Below, one piece after another: positions 10,400 through 21,037 of a stretch of 64,000 bases of DNA. The stretch lies in the NCBI GenBank assembly GCA_965644295.1, contig CBFFRP010000217.1, positions 372,001-436,000 on the forward strand, read 5' to 3'. Each line of letters begins with the position of its first letter. The first letter of the stretch is position 1. The stretch comes from Paraphysomonas bandaiensis (taxonomy: Eukaryota > Chrysophyceae). The notes beneath the pieces are model-generated. The model was not told the origin of the DNA and searched no databases. It saw only the letters and a list, made by a program, of their open reading frames with translations. A program made the position numbers and the translations under genes.

Positions 10400-13300
10400 A
10401 TGTTTTGTGATAATATCTTAGAGGTGTATCCTGTGGGGTTACACTTCTTCAATAACAATCATGTGGGAATTATCAGACTCATATTAGGACTCTTTTACAT
10501 TCTTATGACTGGCGTTATGGTGTTTTGGATACACTTGCAGGAGTTTAATGCTCGTCATGGAGACAGCCAGGCAGTTAAATCAGTTATTTTTCCTGTCTTT
10601 ACTAAAATGATGTGGCTATCTGCTCTATCCAGTCTAATAGTGGCCTTGTTGATGTTTTATGTTCCAGTGGAACTCACTGATGGGAATGAAAGCCATGCCC
10701 GATGGATGTATCCGTTTGCATTTACTTTACAACATGCAGTAATGGAAGGGGTTGCTTTTCTCCTCATGCAAAAGGGATGCGGAAAGTATGCAGCACGGAG
10801 GGCTGGTCGGTGGACAGCACTATGGTGCTTAATTACTTTGGTCGCTAATACACTGGGATATACTCGAGATGTAGAATTGGCAATAGTGGCACAGTTGATT
10901 TGGGACTCTTCAATGCTTGTCTTTTATTTTTTTCTGTGGGTATTGCCAGAAGACAAATTATTCCGACGACCAGCTGCAATACCGTATGCTAAATTTTGGT
11001 TCTTCTTTCGCGTGATGGAATTAACACTATACTCCATGGCACAGTCCCCAATATTTACAGTTTCACAGGTGGGGAAGTGTGGGTACGTGTTTGGTCCACT
11101 TTTGATCTTCACGCTTTTTCAACCTTTTGTCATGTATGTGACTCTACTGGCGGACAGCAGGTATACAACTGTACAGGATGTTTATATGTTGCTAGGGACG
11201 TATATAGATTTGTTGTACAGCTTATACCATGTATGTGTGCTAGGTGGTGGCAAGGTATTGAAATGGCCACGGATGAGCGGTTTTCGATTCACTCTCCCTT
11301 GGGTGGACTGGACATCTCCCTCTCCTCAGCCCAGGCGCTTGCTGTTACAATGGACACCATGCTTGAAAACCGCTCTGCCCGTCTTCTTAATTTTGCGCAC
11401 ATTAGTATCAACAAAAGTCAGTTGCTGGGTCAAGGATCTTTCTCTCGTGTCTACAGGTGGACATACATAAAGCCTGTTCGCATCATCTTGTACTTATTGA
11501 GAATGCGATATATTCGTGCAGGGGCACATACAAAACACAACAATGTGCCATAAAGCTGATATACACAATGGATTTAACAGAGTCAGTTATGCAAAGAGTG
11601 GCAGCCGAGGCAACGATTCTGAGCTCCATGAAGGTACTGTTGAAATCTTATCGCTGTTTTGCACCAGATTTTTGTATATATTATTTCATTTTTTTCTTAA
11701 GAAAGTTACACATTTAGTGCTAATAGTGAATTGTGTTTGATCTCTTTATGTAGCATCCGAATATTGTACATATCTATGGGGTATCGGTGCTCCCTCCAAG
11801 GTATCTCCTTTACGTGTCTTGATATATGCGTTGTATATGTTTGTCTGATTCAATGCAGCGTATGTATCTTGCTTGAGCTGTGCGCATATGGGTCTTTGTC
11901 AGACATTCTTCGTGGGGAGTCTGGTATGGATATCCTTTATATTTTTTCTCCTTTTACCAATGCACGTGTTTGTATCTGTTCTTTGCATTAGGAGGCGCGC
12001 ACAAGAAAAAGCCACTTTTTTTGACCGAGATGGATAGAGTGTTCCTCGCCCTTGGGTGCGCCAAGTAAGTCGTCTGTAATGTTTTTGCTTATAGTGTGAC
12101 AAGGATTAATATAAATATATTCAGAGGGGTTGCCGCTCTACACAGTCTTGGCAGCCAAGTGGTACACAGAGATATTAAGTCCCTCAACTTTCTAGGTGAT
12201 TTTTATCCCGCAGTATAAACAATGTTGTATTCCTACGTTCGCGGTGCTGTATACAAGTGATGTAAAATGTAATGTAATACTTACTGAGTTCATTTTACTG
12301 TAGTGGACAAACAGCTGAATGTTAAATTAGCCGATCTTGAACTGGGAGTGGAGGAAGATTGTGCCGCAAGAACTGTAAGCATTGATGGAGCACTACTGGA
12401 AAATTGGGCAGCACCTGAGGTTCACTATGCGTGTCCATGCATGTTTTAGTAGCTGCATATTTTGTTTTTTAGTCGCTAAGTGGTTGTTGTTTACCAGTTA
12501 CTCATGGGAGAAGTCTATTCGCAAAAGTGTGATATTTATTCTCTCACTCTTGTACTTTGGGAGATTTTTAGCAATTTGGTTCCTTTTGCTGACCAGCAAA
12601 AGACAATAAAGAGTGTGGTATGTTGTCTCTGCGAAGAATAGCGAGGTGATCTCAACCACGCGCTTATTTCTGGTAGGTGCTGCGTGGAGGCCGCCCCGAT
12701 GTACCGAAATGTCCACCTGCGTACCACCAAATGCTAGAGTTAGGATGGGCAGCGGACCCATCAGTCCGACCCAGCGCTGCAGGTTCGATATTGTCTGCAT
12801 TGTTTCATGTGTTAACTGGTGTATTTATATTATTGTGTGCACGCTCTACAGATATGGTAGAAATGCTGGACCGTATATTGGCGGGATGCTGCAATGGCCT
12901 TCTGGTGCAGCTTGAGGTATGGCATTTGATTTTACGTGCTTCGCATCTGCAAGTGTTTCATAACTTTATTATACGTAGGCCACATCTAATATACCAGGAT
13001 TTATTGACGCATTCTTCGTCTCCGATTGCGGCTCGGAATTCTGCGAGCGAATTCTCACGAATCGTTTGAATTTGTGGAACAAGAAGAGCTTCAGCGACAG
13101 TCAGCCGTGTCTATATGGGGAAAGAGGCACCAATGGGGTTACTGATTCCACGAATCCTTTGAATAACGTCGAAATTAGAGGAAATGATAGCACGGGTAGC
13201 AGAAACAGCTGTGAAGCCCTTGCAAAGGCTGAGAGACTGTCTACTGAATTGTCGTATCTGTTCAATAAAATTGAGGAAGATGTCGTGTGGCGACAGGTGG

Positions 13301-13890
13301 ATGAACTATCAGATCCAGTAATAATTTTGACTGGTAGGGCTCCACATATAATTGTAAAGGCATCTATGGCCTGGCTATCACTCCTTGGTACGACAGCCTC
13401 TCAAGTGTTCGGACATTGTCTTGAAGACTTTGTAATGAATGAAGTGGAAAATGCGGAAGATAATGACGAAATAGTATCATCTCTACAATGTTTTTACGAC
13501 ACCCTTAGATCATTGGTCGTAGCACATTGCATCCTCCCTTTACGCACGCGGCAACGAAAGATCTTGTTCTCTCTACACGCACACCCCATATACCGAAGAG
13601 CAGACACCAGCACCCTCCCAGAACATCAACGGCCGCGTTACCATTTGCAAACTACTCATTCGACTACTGATGATAGCAAGGAAAGCTCTCCGGTGGCGTT
13701 CTTCGCTGTGTACATGAACAACTTTATGCGAAATACTGATGGGAGTAAGGCGTTCGACAACGGCCCACTTTCCCCTCTTCCGAGCTCGGACACTGTCTTC
13801 TCTATCAATCGAGAGTCATCTAGTTTCTACACAACGCACACTACCCCTACAGGCACTGTCCTGAACCCTGGACCCGAGGATGACCTATAA
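10400..13890 (+). CDS. Seven-transmembrane receptor fused to a TKL-like protein kinase and PAS-like domain
   Basis: Twelve exons: 10400-11160, 11244-11456, 11522-11633, 11754-11800, 11859-11923, 11992-12064, 12125-12195, 12304-12419, 12498-12617, 12677-12782, 12852-12916, 12979-13890. The product is 886 aa. Residues 1-255 form about seven hydrophobic helices ending in LLADSRWWQG. A kinase domain follows: Gly loop LGQGSFSRVYRG (about 317-328), CAIKLI lysine, HRDIKSLNFL catalytic loop (about 438), LADLELG in place of DFG (about 458), AAPE, and DPSVRPS. Residues 690-835 look like a PAS domain (DELSDPVIILTGRAPHIIV). Each splice restores a kinase motif, so the model is firm. 7TM-kinase fusions are known from oomycetes and some amoebae. 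It would sit in a membrane and phosphorylate Ser/Thr targets; the ligand is unknown. The Mg-binding Asp is kept, so activity is plausible. Confidence 0.85.
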
Positions 13891-15213
13891 AAGAATGAGT
13901 GCAGTGAAGAATTTCAGAGTTGTCCGGAAGATATGTGTCAGGGGCAATGGTAGCTATTCTGTATCTTCGAGATGTTAGTATGTATGTCTTATTTTCAATA
14001 TATGACATCCATGGTTTGTGACGGTTATATCAACCATTACGGTTGGAGTGTAAACACTTTCATCAAAACAGAATAGGAAATTTTGTATCTAGAAAGAACT
14101 GGGAAAAGAATGTGAAATAGCATTTTGTGATAAATCGTAAATATACTTTTCACGACTATGTTTGGAGCGCTTGCCTTCAATTTTATGGCATTATAAAGAA
14201 TTGCTCTTAGACAGCATAACTCAACATACTGTACTAATATATTACGATAAAATGTCCAATTTATGAGTTCATAGCCGGAGTGGTAGAAATATGTGGATAG
14301 CGAGGTCTGAAATGCTTAAAACCCAATTATTATGGGAATGGGTTCCTTATAATATAAGCAATTTTAAAGCTCGAAATTTTTACCCTTGTTACAAAAATTC
14401 GACCTCCGAACGACAATGAATATTAATTTAAGCTTTTGAGAGTGCAGTATTGACTGATTGATATTGTAGGAGATATAGTAAAGTTATGATGTTGTAGCAC
14501 TGTGAGTTAGGAACCACGTCATTCACCAACATCAACATTCTGTTCTACAAATCGTATCTTTAACAGCTACTATATTTTCAGTTTCTTTGTATACTTGTAA
14601 TAGCTACTCCTATACTGTAGACATGTATATTCTGTATTTCATTGCTACATAGAATACAGGATAACTACTAGCGGTTGGCTTTTTACCAAACTTCAAGTAC
14701 GCACGTAGGAGTTGATTGTAGTTCAATAATGAATTATCGAAAATGTCAGTAAATAATTGAGCGAGTTCAACAAAATTTGATACCCTTCAGCCAACCTACT
14801 TAATGTGATTCGCTGAATTAAATATGTTAAACGATCTATGTCACAATGTTTATACTAAATGATATTAAATGTAAACTTACTACTTACTCAACGTTACATC
14901 TTTTACAACCCCACAAGTATTGTAACTATAATCCACTTCCGCCAAAAGTCTCAATGCTCTAATTTTAAAAAGTAAACGCGTAATTCCTTACGAGCTTTGT
15001 TCCTACTACAAACTTACTATCGTACGTATCTATCAATCTAGTATTATCGATGCGGGAAGGTTATCAACTTCCTATATGTATCAATATCATTCTTAGAATT
15101 TATAGGAAAATGCACAACTTGACTGCGTGTAAAGACAAGACGTTACAGCTTGAATAAACAGAAACATTTGCGGAACACGCGTGTTTCGGGAGCCCTTTCG
15201 GTAGAGGTGTCTT
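13891..15213. other. Convergent intergenic region
   Basis: The region between the 3' ends of the receptor-kinase and USP genes is AT-rich. I see no gene, RNA or repeat in it. Confidence 0.6.
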
Positions 15214-17389
15214 TCATTTTCTGCAGTAAAATAGAATGTATGCCTGCATACAAAGTTTAGGGGTTATTATGTAATATCGCTGTCACGATGTTGTCAATAC
15301 CTGTGATTTCGCAGAAAGAACATGGTTAGCACTGACTCGGCTGACAACTGAGTCATCTATGTGTCGCCACTGTATAAAGAATTGAAATGATCACACAATT
15401 TTATATATAAATGTGGCAGCGCTAACCGTATTATCTCTGCCTTGAGATAGACAGAAGGATGTGTAATGTCCCCCAGCAGCCTCTGGCCCGTGGTGAAGAA
15501 CTACAGCGTGGAGCTTGTATGCCAGCTGATGTTGGTAATTTACATTTTTATGAGTGTTGACAGGCTGAGAGTCCAGAGCGCTATACGACCCCGATACAGG
15601 GAAAGATGGTGGAGTTGGAACCGGGGTTGGTCGAGATACCTCCAGTGTATTTGCAAGATCAACGGAAAGGCAAGATGAAGGAATGTGAAGGACAGCTGGG
15701 TAAGCTACCTCTGCCTGGATCTGGGGGCACATAGCAATAAATCAGTTAATATAGGGCAATCAAATTAGCTTGTTCATATACCTTAGTGGTTCCTTTCTGT
15801 CTATCAAAAGCAAACCTTTTGAGGTTCAGTATCAGTACCTCTGGTGGAGTTTCAATGGATATCTTCTTGCGCATCTTGGCATCAGAGAGTGTCTGTATAT
15901 ATATTTTCAGTTCATATATTTCATCGTTAAAGCAGCAACCTCTTCCTCGAAGTATTTAACGAGCATGCTCTCCACAGAGCTTCCCAAGGATGAATTGGTA
16001 TACGGAGTTATGAAGTCGAGAGTAAGGCAATGAAACCTCTGAAATGTCACGCTGTTGGCCTTTTTCTTCGAAAATCTTACTTCCGACCTGCAAGTGTATA
16101 CAGTTGAAATAAGCATGTACCAACATAAGTAGGCGTCATAAAATGATGTCGACCAGGCCCCAGAGTAGCGTGTACCTGATAGTGCCGTGGAAAGTCTGGC
16201 TAATTGGAGAAGCGGCGTTCAACTGCCGAGCATTGAATCTGCCAGAGTGATCAATCTTCGCTGCACATCCGCCCTTCCCAACCTCTGCCCAACCATCATC
16301 ACTATCGCTGTGACCATTTATGGTGGTACCACTAGCTCTATCACCAGCTCCATAGTATGCGTCTGTACGTCGTCAACACAATCACATGCCATGATATACT
16401 ACATATCACCTGTAGAGTGCAGCTCCTCGTGTAGACAGTCCAATAAGTGAGTAAGAAACTCCATGGCATCTGCTTGGTAGGATGACTTTGGGGTGGACAC
16501 CCAGCCGTGACTATAACACCACATACAGGTCATCAAAAGTGCGTCAGAAAGCGTGATGGTCAAAAGTCGGATACCTAGTGTTTTGTTGGTGTTTAAACGT
16601 CTCTATAGTAGTTGTCATATGAGCTCCCGGGGCCACAGGAGGAAGACGTTTAGAAAAATCTCCTGTCACCACTGATGTTGACGACGTGCGGGGCTGTATG
16701 ACAGAGTCCGGGTCTGCCAGTGATTCGTCCAAGAGACTCATCAGGCCCTTCCAATGTGTCAACATAGGAGGCATAGAGCTGACAGGACAAACAGTAGAAA
16801 TTGCCCTGAGATACCTGTTTACATGTACCAAAAGTTGTAATAAGAAATTATTTTGACTATAAATATTGTACAAGGAATTCAATAGACGCAGTTCTCACCT
16901 AACAAATCTCGGTAGGCTTAGTACGGACTGCAGCACACAGTTGACATAGCAAGAGTTCCCCACGTTAATAAAGCCCCGACATATGGGTAGTGCCTCAGTA
17001 TCTCTATCGCACAATAACAATTACATTAGCAACTTCAACAAATCCTACGCTGTATGTTATGATACTCACGTGGCGCGTTGAGCAGATGATGTGTACATCT
17101 CATAGCACATCTGACAGTATTCATGCAGAGAGAGCACAGGAGTTGCAGGTGCACTATTGAGCACAGCATGATATCCATTTCTACATATCGATACATAAGC
17201 ATTATAAACATATGGTCAGTATGCGGTAGTCACATACCCCTTCTGCACTGTATCTGACACAGTCAACCTGCTGATATCAGGGACACTGCATTCCTCCCGA
17301 CACACACTTTCATTCCCTGCTAAGCTCTCTTGCTTCTTCTTCTTTGATTTACGTGATCTCTGCTTACGTTTCTTATGGTCATTATTCAT
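15214..17389 (-). CDS. Ubiquitin-specific protease (USP/UBP, peptidase C19)
   Basis: Eleven minus-strand exons: 17389-17238, 17180-17070, 17003-16899, 16814-16575, 16510-16410, 16362-16176, 16087-15940, 15892-15782, 15720-15427, 15369-15301, 15243-15214. The product is 515 aa. It cleaves ubiquitin from proteins. The Cys box is GFINVGNSCYVNCVLQSVL (about residue 100), followed by ADAMEFLTHLLDCLHEEL, ASPISQTFHGTIRS, PPEVLILNLKRFAFD and the His box AAGGHYTSF. The last two small exons add WRHIDDSVV and AYILFYCRK, the usual end of the fold. The N-terminus is a Lys-rich, nuclear-signal-like stretch (KKRKQRSRKSKKKK). The fold resembles the USP10/Ubp3 group, though assignment to a subfamily is inference. 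The intron with donor GTTGCT (15893-15939) is weak. A further 42-nt intron within exon 9 is possible. Confidence 0.85.
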
Positions 17390-18021
17390 CTTATCGACAC
17401 AATTGAACACTCAGTTAACAACACATTCCAATCCCTTCCTTCAAGTCCTCCCTACAGTCCTTCCATGCAACCCTTATAAGCTAATGACTATATCTATACA
17501 TACATACATACATATACGCATCAGACAAGAGTGAAGTTCTCCAATAGAATCAAAGCACTTTAGCATGATCATCTTCGTATAACTTTCATAGGGGCTTTTT
17601 AGCACCCGACTATAAAAATTTTAGCCCAAATTTTGCTGTGAAAAAATGTGAAATTTGATAATTTACTTTTTTACTGGTGTAAAAATGCAATTTTGTCATC
17701 TAAAAAAATATTATAGTGCATTTTTGTGTGACCTTTACTGTCTTGTCCTCCTCTCCCACAAGAAAAAGGCAAACGGAGTTGAGCAAAACGGCATTATTTA
17801 GCTCCAGTCCTAAAAATCCCCATATCCATGTACTGTACTCCTCTATGCTGCTGTACGTATAGAGTATATACGTTCATCTGTAATCATACAGCTGGGAAAT
17901 ACAGCTGTATGTATGTATGTATGTATGTATGTATGTATGTATGTATGTATGTATGTATGTATGTATGTATGTATGTATGTATGTATGTATGTATGTATGT
18001 ATGTATGTATGTATGTATGTA
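17390..18021. promoter_or_regulatory. USP-side half of a divergent spacer, with TGTA array
   Basis: This spacer ran from the USP start to the malic enzyme start before a transposon split it. It holds AT-rich sequence and a TGTA array at about 17909-18021. No gene is seen. Confidence 0.45.
17909..18021 (+). repeat. TGTA microsatellite, left part
   Basis: About 28 copies of TGTA run directly into the transposon end at 18022. The same array resumes at 20438, so the element landed inside one microsatellite. Confidence 0.9.
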
Positions 18022-20437
18022 CAGCGCATTCTCGATATATCGCGGTATGTATATCGCGATACCCTTTTATATCGCGGATTTTGGTCCAGGACACTTCATC
18101 ACACATAATTATAATGGAAAACTGAAATGTACTAATAAAGAACATTGTCCCTAATAGATATATGTAGATATATACATGAAAATACTGTGTCAGGAATTTT
18201 GAACAGGAAATATTGCTGCTTAATTACAAACATATTGAAAGTGTCAGTAAATATTACAGTATGTCAGGAAAAAGGAAATCACTGACTCTTGAAGTTCAAA
18301 AGCAATTATGTGAAAAGTGGCTTGGAAGTTCTCGTAGAAATTTTGGAGCATGGTGCAGGGCTAATGGAGTTAAAGACGCTACCATGCGCGGCTATCTTAA
18401 GGCATATGAAGCTGGTAAATACGATGTCATTGTAAATCCAGATGCTAAGCGACTGAAAATTTCCAATTATATTGAAGTTGAAAGAAGATTAGTGGAATAC
18501 ATCAACCTTAGACGCGCTCGTTATTCACGTGACAAGCTTGGTTTATCTTATCTTGTATTGCAAGCCAAATGCTTGGAGTTTGCTAAGTTTATGAGTCCTG
18601 AATTGCAAGAAGATTTTCGAGCATCTCCGGGTTTCATTCGAGGTGTTTTGAGACGCAATGGTATAAAGGCTGTAAATCTACAAGGGGAAGCAAATGAAAT
18701 GACAGACGAGGAAGCTGCAGAGGCGATAAAAGATTTCAAGAAGGAACTATCAGATGAAATTGAAAAGTATGACGTTCCACCGGAAAGAATTTTTAATGCT
18801 GATCAGACTGGGCTCTTTTATGGGAAATTGCCAAATCGAATGTATGTAAAGGAAGATGAAGCAAAAACAATTCGAGGTGTCAAACAGATGAAGGATAAAA
18901 GCAGACTCACATTAATGGTGTGCTTTGCAGTAGATGGGACCAAGGTTCCACTATCTTTTATAGGTAATCTTGCACTGTAAGATAAACGGATGTAATAACA
19001 TATGGTGCATAGGTAAACCAAAGCGACCACAATGTTGGGATGAGTGCGACAATAAGCCTCCAGCAGCGTACATGGACCAAGCGAATGCGTGGTTCGATGG
19101 TCCTATCACTTTGTGGTGGTTTAATAATGTTTTCTTGAAATGGTACAAAAGCCGTCATGGAGGCAAGCATTGCATTCTTCTTCTTGACAACTGTCCTGCT
19201 CATAACGTGCTAAATTTATCTCATGTTAAGCCTGACAACATTCATATTATGTACTTCCCTCCCAATCTCACCAACCGTAATCAACCTGCTGATATGGGCA
19301 TAATTGCGACTTTGAAGATTGGATATAAAGTTGTTCTACTTAATATATTATTGAGTATATGTGACAATGACAACACATATATCCGGGCGCGAGAGGCAGC
19401 AAAACGGAGGAGGAGAGGTTGTCGTGGTATGCACTATGCTGGCAAGCCAACTGTACTTGACGCAATGAATATTATGGTTGATATCTGGAACGGAGATCGC
19501 TATGCCAGTAAAGAATCATTGTTGCGCTGCTGGCGCAAAGCTGGAATCTTGCCACCTGTATTTCAGGCAAATATTGAACAAAGTGTGGGTCGTGCAGATA
19601 GACATTCTCAACCACTTGGTCAATGTGAATTAAATGAACTTTGTGATGCCATGAACAAGTTTTCATGTGCTGTATCCCAATTACAAGAAGTTCCGGTGGT
19701 TGCACAAAACTCATATGCCGACAGAACTAATGAAGAAACATTCGGGACATTATCCATTTGTCAAGTCCAGAATTGGATATTAGCTGAGGATGATACAGAT
19801 GTGAATGAGCTAGATATAGACGACTGTATCACTGCACTTCAGCAGTCAATGTCTGTACAGGACGAAGACGATGACGAGGATGATTGTATTAACACCAATG
19901 GAAATGATAGTGCTATTACTGCTGTGCAAGCCGACAATGCTGTTTTATTGTTACTCGATTATGCTTCCCAGGAGGGGCATTCAACAGCGCATATTGAGCT
20001 CCTCAGAAAAGTGCAGAATCATATTCATACAGAAAGGCACAAGAATCATTCTAAGGTACAAACTTCTCTGCATCAGTTTTTTTCAGCACGTACTAAAGGT
20101 TCTGAAGTCCATGAAATTTAATAATTTTATCTTATTGTTAGCTAGGAATGTAGTAAGTGTGTTAAGAAATTGAATACCATAAATTCCATAAATAATGATA
20201 TATTATTAGTAACTTACTTCACAAATTCTTTGCATGTGCCATTCAGTAAAAGGAGTACTATGCTATACAGACACGACATGGTGGATATATTGCACAGTCT
20301 TAAGCTCCTTAAACTTGTTCTCTATGACTTTGCGGAATACAGTGCTGTATTTTACTATTAAATTGTATATCGCTATATTGCGATATATCGCGATTTCCTC
20401 TCTAGGGCACTTATCGCGATATATCGAGAATGCGCTG
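18022..20437 (+). mobile_element. Intact pogo/Tigger DNA transposon
   Basis: The element is 2416 bp with perfect terminal inverted repeats of about 23 bp starting CAGCGCATTCTCGATATATC, flanked on both sides by TA inside a TGTA array (TA target duplication, typical of Tc1/mariner/pogo). Both ends carry subterminal TATCGCGATA-like palindromes. It contains one transposase gene with an intron and all three catalytic aspartates. A deleted relative lies at 5410-7108. The clean insertion suggests recent activity. Confidence 0.9.
18261..20121 (+). CDS. Pogo/Tigger-like DDE transposase
   Basis: Exons 18261-18963 and 19013-20121 are joined across a 49-nt intron; the product is 603 aa. It cuts and rejoins the element ends at TA sites. 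Residues 1-55 are a CENP-B/pogo-type helix-turn-helix (SLTLEVQKQLCEKWLGSS), followed by a second DNA-binding part to about 135. The DDE core has NADQTG (D181), LLLDNCPAHN (D293) and NRNQPADMGII (D328), a D-x34-D spacing typical of pogo/Tigger. Splicing restores LSFIGKPKRPQCW, the conserved block after the first Asp; unspliced, the frame stops after LSFIGNLAL, which supports the intron. The C-terminus is acidic. No disabling change is seen. Confidence 0.9.
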
Positions 20438-20693
20438 TATGTATGTATGTATGTATGTATGTATGTATGTATGTATGTATGTATGTATGTATGTATGTAT
20501 GTATGTATGTATGTATGTATGTATGTATGTATGTATGTATGTATGTATGTATGTATGTATGTATGTATGTATGTATGTATGTATGTATGTATGTATGTAT
20601 GTATGTATGTATGTATGTATGTATGTATGTATGTATGTATGTATGTATGTATGTATGTATGTATGCAATGGATGTATGTATGTGTGTATGTTG

Positions 20694-20725
<32 letters not shown>

Positions 20726-20880
20726 TGTATGTATGTATGTATGTATGTATGTATGTATGTATGTATGTATGTATGTATGTATGTATGTATGTATGTATGT
20801 ATGTATGTATGTATGTATGTATGTATGTATGTATGTATGCAATGGATGTATGTATGTGTGTATGTTGTATATGTATGTAT
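20438..20880 (+). repeat. TGTA microsatellite with internal higher-order duplication
   Basis: Two long TGTA blocks are each ended by the same interruption (GCAATGGATGTATGTATGTG), near 20664 and 20839. This indicates that a block of about 175 bp including the interruption was duplicated as a unit. Confidence 0.9.
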
Positions 20881-21037
20881 GGATGTAGGGCGTGTTGTAT
20901 GGTATTATTATCTAGAACAGATGCACAGCTGGATATTCAGAGCTAGCTCCCAACACATCTCACACACTTCACAGCCGTGTCCATTAAAATCACCTATAGA
21001 TATATATAATCCTCTGTTCCTCTTCTCCTATCCAATC
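20881..21037 (+). promoter_or_regulatory. Proximal promoter of malic enzyme
   Basis: This is the short 5' flank between the microsatellite and the malic enzyme start. It contains a TATA-like stretch (AGATATATATAATCC) about 30 bases upstream of the start codon. The transcription start is not known. Confidence 0.35.

Noticed and set aside
9925-10410. Long open frames encoding MYVC or YIHT repeats, also at 17828-18154 and 20234-21163
   Set aside because: They are a by-product of a TGTA array whose period of 4 opens several frames on both strands; there is no other coding sign.
13066-13890. PAS-containing ORF as an independent gene
   Set aside because: The frame continues upstream to an acceptor at 12978 and joins the kinase in phase; the apparent start there is not an ATG.
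18970-20121. Second half of the transposase as a separate gene, implying a frameshifted element
   Set aside because: A 49-nt GT..AG intron restores the conserved IGKPKRPQCW block in frame, so one spliced gene is the better reading.
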